Source of the DNA: a virus
Reading direction: 5' to 3' (one strand)
Virus record (IMG/VR): IMGVR_UViG_3300010430_000023
Coordinates: 1-64,000 of that record
DNA length: 64,000 nucleotides
Numbering within the stretch: position 1 is the stretch's first letter; every line of letters starts with the position of its first letter. Below, in pieces: positions 26,188 to 33,692 of the stretch. The notes beneath the pieces are model-generated. The model was not told the DNA's origin. It worked only from the letters and a program-made list of their open reading frames with translations, and made no database searches. The position numbers and the translations under genes are program-made.

Positions 26188-26273
26188 TGGCGGAAGGGGC
26201 CGGAGTCGAACCGGCGGAACCATGAGGCCCTACGGCTTAGCAAGCCGCTGCATTACCGCTCTGCCACCCTTCC
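26188..26273 (-). tRNA. tRNA-Ser(GCT)
   Basis: Anticodon loop TTGCTAA, long variable arm, GGAAGGG acceptor, discriminator G, encoded CCA. Confidence 0.9.
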
Positions 26274-26349
26274 TTTCTCGCTGGACGAACTTGAATCGTC
26301 TGGCATCGTTCTAACCTTTCATTGCGCGGGATCTTGCCGCGCTGTTTTG

Positions 26350-26429
26350 TGGTGCCCCGCCCCGGACTCGAACCGGGAAAACTTCTGATCCTAAATCAGA
26401 CGACTTTACCAAAATTTGCCCAGCGAGGC
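26350..26429 (-). tRNA. tRNA-Leu(TAG), short variable arm
   Basis: Anticodon stem TCTGA/TCAGA with loop TTTAGGA; A73 as required for Leu; encoded CCA. Between the anticodon stem and T stem are only about six bases, whereas bacterial Leu tRNAs carry a long variable arm. The D arm is the same as in tRNA-Leu(TAA). Confidence 0.82.
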
Positions 26430-26434
26430 GTTGC

Positions 26435-26511
26435 TGGTGGACCCGGTCAGATTTGAACTGACGACCTGCGGCGTGCAAAACCGTTGCTCTCCCAGGCTGA
26501 GCTACGAGCCC
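26435..26511 (-). tRNA. tRNA-Ala(TGC)
   Basis: Anticodon loop TTTGCAC, GGGCTCG acceptor, encoded ACCA. The major Ala determinant G3:U70 is present (GGG opposite TCC). Confidence 0.9.
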
Positions 26512-26518
26512 TTGTGGT

Positions 26519-26599
26519 TGGTCCCCCCGGCGGGACTCGAACCCGCAACGCTGCCGGTTTTTAAGACCGGTGACTTTACCAAAATTTGCCCACGGGGGG
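26519..26599 (-). tRNA. tRNA-Leu(TAA), short variable arm
   Basis: Anticodon stem CCGGT/ACCGG, loop CTTAAAA, A73, acceptor CCCCCCG, encoded CCA. Variable region is only about seven bases, like the other Leu tRNA here. Confidence 0.82.
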
Positions 26600-26602
26600 A
26601 TT

Positions 26603-26677
26603 TGGCAGCGGCGGCGGGAATCGAACCCACATTTTCAGTTTTGGAGACTGCTGTCTTACCATTAGACGGACACCGCT
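26603..26677 (-). tRNA. tRNA-Trp(CCA)
   Basis: Anticodon loop CTCCAAA within GCAGT/ACTGA, acceptor AGCGGTG, G73 as expected for Trp, encoded CCA. Confidence 0.9.
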
Positions 26678-26679
26678 AT

Positions 26680-26756
26680 TGGTGCGCGTGGCAAGACTTG
26701 AACTTGCGACCCTACCTCTTATGAGGAGGCGGCTCTACCGACTGAGCTACACGCGC
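26680..26756 (-). tRNA. tRNA-Met(CAT)
   Basis: Anticodon loop CTCATAA, fully paired GCGCGTG/CACGCGC acceptor (so not an initiator), A73, encoded CCA. Could be tRNA-Ile2 if modified. Confidence 0.9.
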
Positions 26757-26876
26757 CAAAATTCGAGAGTCGCCATAATATCGCGATGTTCAGACCGTTT
26801 TTCATGTGTCCTTACTCCCGTTGGCCGTGTCATTCCGCAGGCGGACTTCCTGCGGCGGTGCAAATCAAGGACCATC

Positions 26877-26906
26877 TAGGCGCGCGCCGTTGACACTGTC
26901 AACCGT
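26877..26906 (-). promoter_or_regulatory. Promoter for the twelve-tRNA block A
   Basis: Read leftward: TTGACA, 17 bases, CTAGAT, close to the alphaproteobacterial sigma-70 consensus. The -35 box lies in a perfect inverted repeat (GTTGACA-C-TGTCAAC), a possible operator. Confidence 0.55.
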
Positions 26907-26942
26907 GAATAAGATTTGAATAAAATATCCTGAATTTGCAGA

Positions 26943-27029
26943 TGGTGGGCGAGGGGTGGATTCGAACCCCCGACGTTTCCAATGTGCGGGGTTACAGCCC
27001 GCTCGCTTCGACCGCTTGCATACTCGCCC
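26943..27029 (-). tRNA. tRNA-Tyr(GTA)
   Basis: Stem GCGGG/CCCGC, loop CTGTAAC, long variable arm as in bacterial Tyr, A73, encoded CCA. Lies upstream of the block A promoter, so it has its own or a read-through transcript; a TTGACG-N17-TAGGTC sequence stands at 27080-27108. Confidence 0.9.
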
Positions 27030-27138
27030 GGAACCTACGGGCGGCGATATCGGTTATGGGAAGCGGCTGGGGTCATGGCGCCGACCTACGGCCAAAGCGC
27101 GGCGCCGTCAACAAAAGACTTTAAGGTGCCTCTCGTGA

Positions 27139-27348
27139 CTAATCTTCTATGCGGTCGTTAATGACACCGCTCTGCCCTTCGACGGTGACGACGCCGCGAA
27201 TTGCAAAAGGCTCACCGCATTCTGAGCACTTGACCTCTTGCCATTCGTCACTGTCAGCGCGGCCATCAAAACCCATTTGCAGGCAATGGGGACAACAAAA
27301 CCCCATGCCCTCGCGGTTCGTGTGGAGATGGTCAACTTCGAGATACAT
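27139..27348 (-). CDS. Small zinc-finger protein
   Basis: 69 residues with CCPHCL and CSECGE knuckles about 23 residues apart, typical of a zinc ribbon. AGGAGG seven bases before the ATG. Precedes the tRNA-Tyr gene on the leftward transcript. Unknown role. Confidence 0.65.
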   Translation of the reverse strand: MYLEVDHLHTNREGMGFCCPHCLQMGFDGRADSDEWQEVKCSECGEPFAIRGVVTVEGQSGVINDRIED

Positions 27349-27472
27349 CCTGCCTCCTGTGGGGTGTCGCCTTGGTTATCCTTGCGGGCGGCGCCGCGCT
27401 TGCGCACCCCTGCGCGGTAGTTCCTGAAGACATCGGCGGAATCGGCGCATAAGCGTCAAAACCCCGCTTCTT

Positions 27473-27499
27473 AACCTCTTATCAAAACCTCTTGTCAAA
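27473..27499. repeat. Tandem 13-bp repeats in a divergent control region
   Basis: AACCTCTTATCAA is followed at once by AACCTCTTGTCAA. The second copy contains the -35 box of the rightward promoter, so these look like regulator binding sites, perhaps for the HTH protein encoded immediately downstream. Confidence 0.55.
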
Positions 27500-27520
27500 A
27501 GTCAATAGCTGTTCTAGTTT
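27492..27520 (+). promoter_or_regulatory. Promoter of the rightward island
   Basis: TTGTCA, 17 bases, TAGTTT, then 14 bases to the ATG of the resolvase-like gene. Confidence 0.5.
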
Positions 27521-27534
27521 TGCAGGCGTGAATT

Positions 27535-28113
27535 ATGCGATTTGGATATGTGGCCAAGATCAAGGCGGGCGCTTCCGTCGAGGAACAGCGCGAAGCCCTC
27601 GCCGATGTCGGCGCGGCCAAGATCATCGCGGAGAAGGTCTGGAAGCGGAAACCGCGCCCGGACGAAGACCCGCGCCCGGAACGCGCCGACCTGATCGCCA
27701 TCCTGCGGCCCGGCGACGAATTGTGCGTGTTGTCACCGCTCCACCTTGCGGCGAATGCGGGCGACTTGTTCAGCGTTCTCGCCGCCGTGACGGACCAGCG
27801 CGCCAGCGTTTATGTGATTGATATGGCCGAGAATTTCACCGCCGACGAAAGCCATGCCAAGATTGCGAAGGCGCTGACGCGCGACAAGCGCCAGGCGCAG
27901 ACGGCGAACGCGCGCGGCTCGGAGAAGCACAAGAAAAACCCCGGCGGGCGCCCGAAGGCCCTCGCCGACCTTGATCGCGCCGCATGGGCGCAGTTTGATC
28001 GGGACTGGAAAGACGACGCGATCAGCATCCCGCAGATGGCGCGCAAGTGGAAAGTCTCGGAAGCAACAATCAGCCGGAAGGCCGCCGCGCGAAAGCTCGG
28101 CCGGAAGGCGTGA
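27535..28113 (+). CDS. Resolvase-fold DNA-binding protein lacking catalytic residues
   Basis: 192 residues. Residues 1-105 align with serine-resolvase N domains (MRFGYVAKIKAG..VEEQREAL, then RADLIAILRPGDELCVLSPLHLA), and residues 155-190 form a Hin-type HTH (ISIPQMARKWKVSEATISRKAAARKLG). The nucleophile region reads VAKIKAG instead of ARVS, and the Arg-Leu-Asp-Arg box reads SPLHLAA. Both catalytic elements seem lost, so a regulator is more likely than a recombinase. It heads a six-gene rightward island between tRNA blocks, downstream of tandem repeats it may bind. Confidence 0.7.
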   Translation: MRFGYVAKIKAGASVEEQREALADVGAAKIIAEKVWKRKPRPDEDPRPERADLIAILRPGDELCVLSPLHLAANAGDLFSVLAAVTDQRASVYVIDMAENFTADESHAKIAKALTRDKRQAQTANARGSEKHKKNPGGRPKALADLDRAAWAQFDRDWKDDAISIPQMARKWKVSEATISRKAAARKLGRKA

Positions 28114-28129
28114 GGAAAGGACCAATAAA

Positions 28130-28192
28130 ATGAACGTCACCCCGACGGCCGCGTCGCGCGGCTGCAAATCTAAGGACGCTGAAAATGCTTGA
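28130..28192 (+). CDS. 20-residue ORF, possible leader peptide
   Basis: The ATG follows GGAAAGGACC and the TGA overlaps the next start. The second half of this ORF is itself the AGGACGCTGAAAATG leader of the next gene. Confidence 0.35.
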   Translation: MNVTPTAASRGCKSKDAENA

Positions 28193-28481
28193 TGAATCTC
28201 TCTATACGCCCCGCGAGCGCGACATCGAGCGCCAAGCGAAGGCGGCAGTGACGGCGCAGTTCAAAGCCGAGATTGCCGAGCGCGCCGGTCGTCTTGGCGA
28301 CAGGCTGCGCAACCTCATCGACAATCAGACGCAAGCCCTGAATCAAATTCCAGAGTGCAGCTTTGACGCGGCTCGCCGATCCAGCGTGAGCGGTAAGATC
28401 ACCGGCCTGAAATGGGCGCTCGACGATCTCGAAAGCTGGTTTCCAGATGCGAAACCAAAACAGGCCGACAAGGCCGCGTAA
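28185..28481 (+). CDS. Unknown helical protein
   Basis: 98 residues, charged and helical, with a C-terminal W (LESWFPDAKPKQ). The start follows AAGGACGCTGAAA, a leader shared by several genes in this island. Confidence 0.55.
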   Translation: MLDESLYTPRERDIERQAKAAVTAQFKAEIAERAGRLGDRLRNLIDNQTQALNQIPECSFDAARRSSVSGKITGLKWALDDLESWFPDAKPKQADKAA

Positions 28482-28498
28482 TAAGAGGACGCTGAAAA

Positions 28499-28753
28499 AT
28501 GTCATTCAATCATGACTTTACGCGCGCCGACGGGACAGAAGTCATGGTCTGCTATCGGCTAAATGGCGGCGGCGGAGACTACTTCGCGGGCGGTTGCTGG
28601 ATGCCCGGCGATCCGGTCGAGATCGAATTTGAAAAAACGGTTTACGGACTGCCCGAAGGCGAAAGCCTCACCGACGACGAATGGACGAAGATCGAAGCGG
28701 CGATCTTGGCAGATCCTCCCGAATATGAACCGCTCGAAGACGACGTATTTTGA
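28499..28753 (+). CDS. Small acidic protein, unknown
   Basis: 84 residues, strongly acidic C-terminal half (ADPPEYEPLEDDVF), N-terminal beta segments. Start after GAGGACGCTGAAAA. Confidence 0.55.
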   Translation: MSFNHDFTRADGTEVMVCYRLNGGGGDYFAGGCWMPGDPVEIEFEKTVYGLPEGESLTDDEWTKIEAAILADPPEYEPLEDDVF

Positions 28754-28764
28754 GGACCCGCGAA

Positions 28765-29025
28765 GTGAGCGTATGGAAGCCGATTTCAACCGTCCCCAGA
28801 AACCGACAAAAGGTTGATGTCTGGGCCGTCGTTAGCGCAGATTATTTGCGCGGCGAGCGCTACATTGATTGCTGGTTCGACGAAGATCGTCAGGCCATGG
28901 TTGACCGCCATGGAAACATTTTGCCGGTGAGATTCGATTCAGAAGACGACGGCGGCGACGGGATTGCGACACATTGGATGAACGCGCCGACGCCACCCGA
29001 AATAAGAGGACCGGCCGATGGCTGA
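28765..29025 (+). CDS. DUF551-like small protein
   Basis: 86 residues from a GTG at 28765 after GAGGACCCGCGAA. The ends fit DUF551: W.PISTVP....KVDVW at the start and THWMNAPTPPE at the end. Function of the family unknown. Confidence 0.6.
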   Translation: MSVWKPISTVPRNRQKVDVWAVVSADYLRGERYIDCWFDEDRQAMVDRHGNILPVRFDSEDDGGDGIATHWMNAPTPPEIRGPADG

Positions 29026-29248
29026 TTATGGATTGAGCAAGCGCGGCGACCTCCGCTTTGAGCATGGCGGCCACATTATTTCAGTCTCGCGACGGCTCCC
29101 GGTTTGGGATGCTCATAAGGTCGCATACTGGCCTATTGGAAACGAAAAGCCAGAGGCGATGAAATGCCCCCGCGTCAAAGCCAGTGACTCCCTAGTTAAG
29201 CGGATCGCGAAAGCGGTTGCCGCTATCGACCGGCGGAACGCTAAATGA
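29018..29248 (+). CDS. Unknown small basic protein
   Basis: 76 residues; overlaps the preceding gene by 8 bases and follows GAGGACCGGCCG. Basic, with a C-terminal helix (LVKRIAKAVAAIDRRNAK). Confidence 0.5.
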   Translation: MADYGLSKRGDLRFEHGGHIISVSRRLPVWDAHKVAYWPIGNEKPEAMKCPRVKASDSLVKRIAKAVAAIDRRNAK

Positions 29249-29261
29249 AAGGACCCGCCAA

Positions 29262-29453
29262 GTGAATGTTTCGGCTGAAAAAATGCTGCTCCGGATCGAA
29301 AAATATTCCCGACAGCTTCGGGGCCTGAACGGCAACGTCGATTTATCAGAGCCGGAGATCGACGATCACATTCGCAACGCGGCGCTGTCGCTTGACGCGG
29401 CCCTGAACGATGCGAAACGCACTAAAGCCTGCGGCCCGAAAGCCGCGAAATAA
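29262..29453 (+). CDS. Unknown small helical protein
   Basis: 63 residues from a GTG at 29262 after AAAGGACCCGCCAA. Helical and charged. Last intact gene of the island. Confidence 0.5.
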   Translation: MNVSAEKMLLRIEKYSRQLRGLNGNVDLSEPEIDDHIRNAALSLDAALNDAKRTKACGPKAAK

Positions 29454-29480
29454 GAGGACGCTGAAAATGCCATGATGACA
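29454..29480 (+). other. Orphan translation leader
   Basis: Carries the island's GAGGACGCTGAAAATG leader, but the frame ends after one codon (ATG CCA TGA) and runs directly into tRNA-Arg(CCG). Looks like the scar of a lost gene. Confidence 0.5.
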
Positions 29481-29556
29481 TGGCGCGCGGCCGGGGAGTC
29501 GAACCCCGACATTCCGGCTTCGGAAGCCGGCCCTCTGTCCATTAAGGTAGCCGCGC
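29481..29556 (-). tRNA. tRNA-Arg(CCG)
   Basis: Stem CCGGC/GCCGG, loop TTCCGAA, GCGCGGC acceptor, encoded GCCA. Confidence 0.9.
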
Positions 29557-29563
29557 TTGAAAT

Positions 29564-29640
29564 TGGCGGCCCCGCCGGGACTCGAACCCGGAACCTTCAG
29601 ATTCGTAATCTGCTGCGCTAGTCCATTGCGCCACGGGGCT
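29564..29640 (-). tRNA. tRNA-Arg(ACG)
   Basis: Loop TTACGAA; A34 would need TadA deamination. With T8 in register the first pair is A1.C72. Encoded GCCA. Confidence 0.88.
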
Positions 29641-29643
29641 GCA

Positions 29644-29719
29644 TGGCGTGCGCGGCAGGAGTCGAACCCGCATTGAGCCGGTTAGAAGCCGGCGGCTCTG
29701 TCCATTGAGCTACGCGCAC
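29644..29719 (-). tRNA. tRNA-Arg(TCT)
   Basis: Stem GCCGG/CCGGC, loop CTTCTAA, GTGCGCG acceptor, encoded GCCA. Confidence 0.9.
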
Positions 29720-29781
29720 AGTTCAGTCTGTTGCGTCGCCGTCGCCTGAATTTAGCCATTTGGTTGACTCCAACAAATAGG

Positions 29782-29859
29782 TGGTGAGCGCGGTGGGATT
29801 CGAACCCGACAAGGTGACCGGTTAAAAGCCGGTGGCCATTCCCAGACGGCGGCGCGCCC
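29782..29859 (-). tRNA. tRNA-Lys(TTT), copy 1
   Basis: Stem ACCGG/CCGGT, loop CTTTTAA, acceptor GGGCGCG with one G-T pair, position 8 is C. Encoded ACCA. Confidence 0.87.
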
Positions 29860-29911
29860 ATAAGCGCACGCCCGCCTGGCTTGCGCTAAGCGTTCCGTTT
29901 CCGTTTCGGTT

Positions 29912-29934
29912 TGTACGTTCCGTACACTTCGTAC
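29912..29934. repeat. Triple GTAC repeat
   Basis: Three GTAC tetramers at a 9-base period in the gap between tRNA-Lys and tRNA-His, flanked by CCGTTTC-type repeats. Possible protein-binding site. Confidence 0.3.
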
Positions 29935-29956
29935 ATTTTTTACACCGTTCTCTGTT

Positions 29957-30033
29957 TGGTCCCGAAGCAGGGACTCGAACCCGTAATTTCCTGATCCACA
30001 ATCAAGCGTCCTGACCAGTTAGACGACTTCGGG
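29957..30033 (-). tRNA. tRNA-His(GTG), no G-1, A73
   Basis: Loop TTGTGGA. Acceptor CCCGAAG/CTTCGGG with A73 and T at position -1, so it lacks the usual G-1:C73 identity pair. That variant is known from an alphaproteobacterial clade, where HisRS has adapted to it. Confidence 0.88.
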
Positions 30034-30034
30034 A

Positions 30035-30110
30035 TGGTGCAGCCTACCGGATTTGAACCGGCGTCGCCGGCTTGAAAGGCCGGAATCCTAGACCGCTAGA
30101 CGAAGGCTGC
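30035..30110 (-). tRNA. tRNA-Glu(TTC)
   Basis: Stem CCGGC/GCCGG, loop CTTTCAA, acceptor GCAGCCT, encoded ACCA. Confidence 0.9.
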
Positions 30111-30176
30111 GCGGTTTACGCGCTGCGCTCTCGAAAAGTCCCGTGATGTCGTCTCATTTTTTTCACCTTTAAGGGT

Positions 30177-30251
30177 TGGATGGCGCGGGAGGATTCGAAC
30201 CGCCGACCCCTTGAGTCAAATTCAAGTGCTCTACCACTAAGCTACGCGCCA
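30177..30251 (-). tRNA. tRNA-Gln(TTG)
   Basis: Stem CTTGA/TCAAG, loop ATTTGAC, acceptor TGGCGCG, discriminator T (unusual for Gln), encoded CCA. Confidence 0.88.
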
Positions 30252-30279
30252 ACAATTCAGGCGCGTTGCTGTCGAAAAC

Positions 30280-30354
30280 TGGTGCCGGCGGCGGGATTTG
30301 AACCCGCGCCCTTCCGGTTATCAGCCGGACGCTCTACCGCTGAGCTACGCCGGG
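30280..30354 (-). tRNA. tRNA-Ile(GAT)
   Basis: Stem TCCGG/CCGGA, loop CTGATAA. First acceptor pair is C1.C72, the other six pair. Encoded ACCA. Confidence 0.88.
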
Positions 30355-30369
30355 CAAGCCCTGCTGCAC

Positions 30370-30445
30370 TGGCGGCGCGAACGGGACTCGAACCCGTTGC
30401 TGTTGATGGACAGTCAACCATGTTAACCCATGACACCATCGCGCC
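30370..30445 (-). tRNA. tRNA-Asp(GTC)
   Basis: Stem GTTGA/TCAAC, loop CTGTCCA, acceptor GGCGCGA, G73 as expected for Asp, encoded CCA. Confidence 0.9.
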
Positions 30446-30507
30446 TTGTCAGGCGCTAATATCTCGGTGTTCCCTTCGCTTGTTCATCGTACTGACTTTC
30501 TGGATTT

Positions 30508-30585
30508 TGGTGCCGCCGGCGTGGATTCGAACCCGCTACTTCCGGCTTACAAGGACGGCGCTCTGACCAACTGAGCTACGGCGGC
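30508..30585 (-). tRNA. tRNA-Thr(TGT)
   Basis: Loop CTTGTAA, acceptor GCCGCCG fully paired, one mismatch in the anticodon stem, encoded ACCA. Confidence 0.88.
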
Positions 30586-30622
30586 TAAAATTTAGCGCCG
30601 TGTCGTGGTCTGTTTTCGGATT

Positions 30623-30699
30623 TGGTCAGGGTGGCGGGACTCGAACCCGCGGCTTCTCGCTTCCGAGGCGAGCGCGCTGACCGACTGCGCCACACCCTG
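30623..30699 (-). tRNA. tRNA-Pro(CGG)
   Basis: Stem CTCGC/GCGAG, loop CTCGGAA, acceptor CAGGGTG, A73, encoded CCA. First gene of tRNA block B in the direction of transcription. Confidence 0.9.
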
Positions 30700-30769
30700 C
30701 CTTGCTGGGTGTGGTTCGCCAATCTCTCGAATGTCCAGGCGCGCAAACATAATTGCCTCTAGCGTTCAG

Positions 30770-30804
30770 GCGGCGTGGTTAAACCGCGCCGCCTGGCTTG
30801 TCAA
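30770..30804 (-). promoter_or_regulatory. Possible promoter and hairpin before tRNA block B
   Basis: Leftward TTGACA at 30804-30799 with weak -10 candidates 15-17 bases on; overlaps a nine-pair inverted repeat CAGGCGGCG/CGCCGCCTG with no T run. Confidence 0.35.
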
Positions 30805-30811
30805 CAAAGTT

Positions 30812-31444
30812 TTAAGCGCTGCCGTCGCCGGCGTCGGCGCCGTTGTCATTGTCTGCGCCTTCGTCATCGGTGGTTTGCGGCGGCACATATTCATATGCCC
30901 GGTAAAGCGTCCGCAATTCCTCCAAGAACGCCTGCACCTTGTCCACCGGAATGCCGCGCACGGTCGGATGCACTGACACATACATATAAACCGGAAGGTC
31001 CAGCGGGAAGTAGGCAGGTATGGGTTCATCTTCCGCAGGCGGCGAAACCCAGTTGCTTTGCCCGACATTGATTTGCGCCCGGACCCTTTCGCCAGTTCCG
31101 TCAGTGTACGCAATATCGATTTCATAAAGGTGATTGCCCGCCGGCACTTCAATAAGCGTTGGGACGAAATGGCCGGCTTCGGTCTGAATGAACCAGCCAG
31201 ACACATCGTCCGCTGTTTTCGGGCGGTCGCCGGCAAGGCAATAGGGTTTTTGCCGCTCCGTGTGCGAGTCACCGTTTGGGTAGCGGAAAGCTACCATGAC
31301 GACACTGCGCGGGTCATCGGCGGCCTTGGCTATGTGCATGCCAAACGACTTGGCGGCTTCAAGAGTAATGTTGAAATGACGCAGGTCGCCCGCAAGGTGG
31401 CTGGGCTGAACCGGCTCGCCGGCATAAACAGACAGATTGGCCAT
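30812..31444 (-). CDS. Unknown protein
   Basis: 210 residues; ribosome site in GAAAGGGAAACACT, a leader style used by many genes of this region. Acidic C terminus (TTDDEGADNDNGADAGDG). No family recognised. Last gene of the long leftward region before the tRNAs. Confidence 0.55.
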   Translation of the reverse strand: MANLSVYAGEPVQPSHLAGDLRHFNITLEAAKSFGMHIAKAADDPRSVVMVAFRYPNGDSHTERQKPYCLAGDRPKTADDVSGWFIQTEAGHFVPTLIEVPAGNHLYEIDIAYTDGTGERVRAQINVGQSNWVSPPAEDEPIPAYFPLDLPVYMYVSVHPTVRGIPVDKVQAFLEELRTLYRAYEYVPPQTTDDEGADNDNGADAGDGSA

Positions 31445-31497
31445 AGTGTTTCCCTTTCATGGTGAAAGCAAAACGCTAGGCCGGTTCGGGGCTGCTC

Positions 31498-31716
31498 TCA
31501 ACCGTCGCGTAGGGCGGTCATCATGGCCATGAGCGCTTGGTGTTCGGCGGCGTCGCCGCCACCCATCACCAGCGGCGGCATGTTTTCGACCTCCACCGCC
31601 GGCGCGGCGCCATTGAACAGGGCCGCCAGTTTTTCGGCGGTGGCTTTCAACTGGTCCGCCGTCTCGCGGCGTTCCACGAGCGCGCATTTGCGCCCGTTCA
31701 CAATAACCAGAAACAT
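31498..31716 (-). CDS. Unknown small protein
   Basis: 72 residues: a beta start (MFLVIVNGRKCALV), a helix, and a Met/Pro-rich middle. Three bases after the previous gene. Confidence 0.5.
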   Translation of the reverse strand: MFLVIVNGRKCALVERRETADQLKATAEKLAALFNGAAPAVEVENMPPLVMGGGDAAEHQALMAMMTALRDG

Positions 31717-31719
31717 GGG

Positions 31720-32256
31720 CTATTCTCCGTCATATTCTGCAATGCAATTCACCGGGTCGCTTTCATCGCCGCCGACAAAGCCAAGGTAATGGCCCCTGAC
31801 GGCGGCGATGGCGAGCGCCGGCGTGATGTTGAACACGCGCGCAATGGCGGCGATGCTGGCGCGGCACATATATTGCTGCGCCACATAAACCTGCACGGCG
31901 GTCACCAGCGCCTGTTCGTTGATACGCCCCTCGTCATCGGTCAGTTCATGAGTGTATTCGTTCCATTCGCTGGTCGGTTTGCGGTCGGAAAACCCGGCCA
32001 GCATTTCGTTTTTCCATTCTTTCAGTTTGTCGGGCCTGTGTTCCCTGAACCACGCCTCCATGGCGTCGGCGCACATGGTCGCTTCCTCCACCTTCGCCGC
32101 GTCTTCGTTTTTGAGGTCCAAGAGGCGGCGAAGGTTCGCCCATTCGCGCACAAGGTTTGGCGCCTGCGGGTCGCGCGCCAGCAGAACAAACATTGGTTCG
32201 TCCGGCTCCGCCGCGTGATAGCAGTCGAATTTACCGGGGTTGTTTTTCGTTCCCAT
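31720..32256 (-). CDS. Conserved phage hypothetical protein
   Basis: 178 residues from the ATG at 32256, which suits the typical family start NPGKFDCY..A.PDEPMFVLLARDP.AP. I recall this N-terminal motif from phages of many Gram-negative hosts, function unknown. The frame is open 22 codons further upstream. Residues 130-165 could form a helix-turn-helix. Confidence 0.6.
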   Translation of the reverse strand: MGTKNNPGKFDCYHAAEPDEPMFVLLARDPQAPNLVREWANLRRLLDLKNEDAAKVEEATMCADAMEAWFREHRPDKLKEWKNEMLAGFSDRKPTSEWNEYTHELTDDEGRINEQALVTAVQVYVAQQYMCRASIAAIARVFNITPALAIAAVRGHYLGFVGGDESDPVNCIAEYDGE

Positions 32257-32482
32257 CTTCAAGTTCCTTTTCGTTCCGTTGGGCGTTGGTCGCATCAAAA
32301 ACGTCTGGCTTTCCGTCCGCAATCCGAAGGCAGGCGGCGGCGTATCCGGCTTCTATGCCCTTAACGAAAGTGCGGGCCTGTTCATGGCTGTTGCAGGGAA
32401 CAAGGTGCAGCTTTCGACCGTCATCGTAAGTGACTGTATGTGTGGCGCCGTTTTCCCCGCCAAGGTGAATTTGCACGTTCAT
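32231..32482 (-). CDS. Unknown small protein
   Basis: 83 residues; overlaps its downstream neighbour by 26 bases. Short beta-rich domain (MNVQIHLGGENGATHTVTYDDG) and a polar tail. Confidence 0.5.
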   Translation of the reverse strand: MNVQIHLGGENGATHTVTYDDGRKLHLVPCNSHEQARTFVKGIEAGYAAACLRIADGKPDVFDATNAQRNEKELEDGNEKQPR

Positions 32483-33000
32483 GATTCCAACGCCGCCACT
32501 TTTTCAAAGGCGGCGTCCGGCGCCATGGTGTTGAGCAATTCGGCGGTGGGGTGCTTTTCCGTAAAAGCAGGCAGCAGCGCCGAGTCCCATTTCCGGTTGA
32601 TGGTGAACACGCCGCCGTTTTTGATAAAGACGATTTTGCGGGACAGCATGCGCTTGAAGCGTTTGAAGTCCGCATCGCGCCACGCCAGCCCGTGGCACAG
32701 GCATTCCAGCGTTTCGTCGAGTTCTGTCTTTTCGTCGCCCTCGCCATAGGAAGTCTTTGGATAGGTGTCGGCGATGCGTTCGTCCAGCGCCTTGATTTGG
32801 TCCCACAGGACATTGTGGGGCGTCTTGCTGTTTTTCAGCGGGTGGTAATCGTCGCCGCCGCCGTGCCCGGCGTTCGACACCAGACAAAAAGGCTTGCCGT
32901 CCACGCACAGCGTGGCGGTGTATGCCGGGGTTTCTTCGCTCAACCCCTCATGCAGCTTGATTGACTTTAGCGTGATTTCAGGTTTGTGTTGGTCTGTCAT
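32479..33000 (-). CDS. Unknown protein
   Basis: 173 residues from the ATG at 33000 (AAAGGG seven bases upstream); an in-frame ATG five codons earlier is less likely. Includes a GHGGGDDYH segment and ends in a helical domain. No family recognised. Confidence 0.55.
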   Translation of the reverse strand: MTDQHKPEITLKSIKLHEGLSEETPAYTATLCVDGKPFCLVSNAGHGGGDDYHPLKNSKTPHNVLWDQIKALDERIADTYPKTSYGEGDEKTELDETLECLCHGLAWRDADFKRFKRMLSRKIVFIKNGGVFTINRKWDSALLPAFTEKHPTAELLNTMAPDAAFEKVAALES

Positions 33001-33063
33001 GGGATACCCTTTCATGGCTTAGGCAGCTGGCGGCGCCGGGCTCAATCCCCGGCGCCGCTGGTT

Positions 33064-33360
33064 TCAGTCTTGGGGAATGGTGACCGTGAGTTCACGGCCT
33101 TGGCTGTTGAAGGCTTGCGCCGTCGGCGCGCGTTCGCTGCTGGCGCGCAGCACCGGGCACATGGAATAATTGCCCAGCGGCTTGGCGACTTCCTCACCGC
33201 CGACCGTCGCCGGGCGGCAGGTGTGGACGTTGCCGGTTTCATGATTGCGGAAATGCACGGTTTTGGCCGTGCGGCGCTCCACGGTGAAGGTCCACACGCA
33301 GTCTGCGTCGCAGACGCTGCGGCAGGTGTAGGTTTTTCCGGTTTCAAATTGCTGGGTCAT
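33064..33360 (-). CDS. Small protein expressed from repeat cassette 2
   Basis: 98 residues, beta-rich, four Cys (CRSVCDADC) near residues 13-21 and one near 68. The start codon ends the conserved leader. Unknown function. Confidence 0.6.
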   Translation of the reverse strand: MTQQFETGKTYTCRSVCDADCVWTFTVERRTAKTVHFRNHETGNVHTCRPATVGGEEVAKPLGNYSMCPVLRASSERAPTAQAFNSQGRELTVTIPQD

Positions 33361-33436
33361 TGGTCTGTCTCCAATTTCGGTTCGGCCCTGCGCCGTTCCA
33401 TGTCCCTAATGTGGGACATAGCCGCCGGAATGTCAA
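33361..33436 (-). promoter_or_regulatory. Promoter-operator-leader cassette, copy 2
   Basis: TTGACA (33436-33431), 17 bases, CACATT in the perfect palindrome ATGTCCC-N6-GGGACAT (33400-33419), constant leader to the ATG. The -35 box overlaps the stop codon of the HTH gene. Confidence 0.8.
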
Positions 33437-33678
33437 GCGGCCATGGTCGATTTTTTCACTTTATTTTGCGCGCGGCCCAGCAGCCTTGTGAGCGCTTCGG
33501 CGCGCTTCCCGGCAAGGTTGATAAGGTCGGCGGCGACGCCTTCTGGAATGGGCCACTGGCCGTTGGCGTAGCGCCCGACCGTGCGGCGGTTGATGGCGAG
33601 GTCCAGCGCCAGCTGCTGTTTCCAGCTGGTTTCGCCATATAGCGCCACGCCAAAATCGGTGAACTGTTTGGGCGTCAT
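33433..33678 (-). CDS. Small HTH DNA-binding protein
   Basis: 81 residues with a Cro/CI-type helix-turn-helix (LALDLAINRRTVGRYANGQWPIPEG). It ends inside cassette copy 2. Such proteins are common in phages and prophages as regulators. Its position makes it a candidate, not proven, for the protein that binds the cassette palindrome. Confidence 0.7.
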   Translation of the reverse strand: MTPKQFTDFGVALYGETSWKQQLALDLAINRRTVGRYANGQWPIPEGVAADLINLAGKRAEALTRLLGRAQNKVKKSTMAA

Positions 33679-33692
33679 GATTTGCCTTTCTC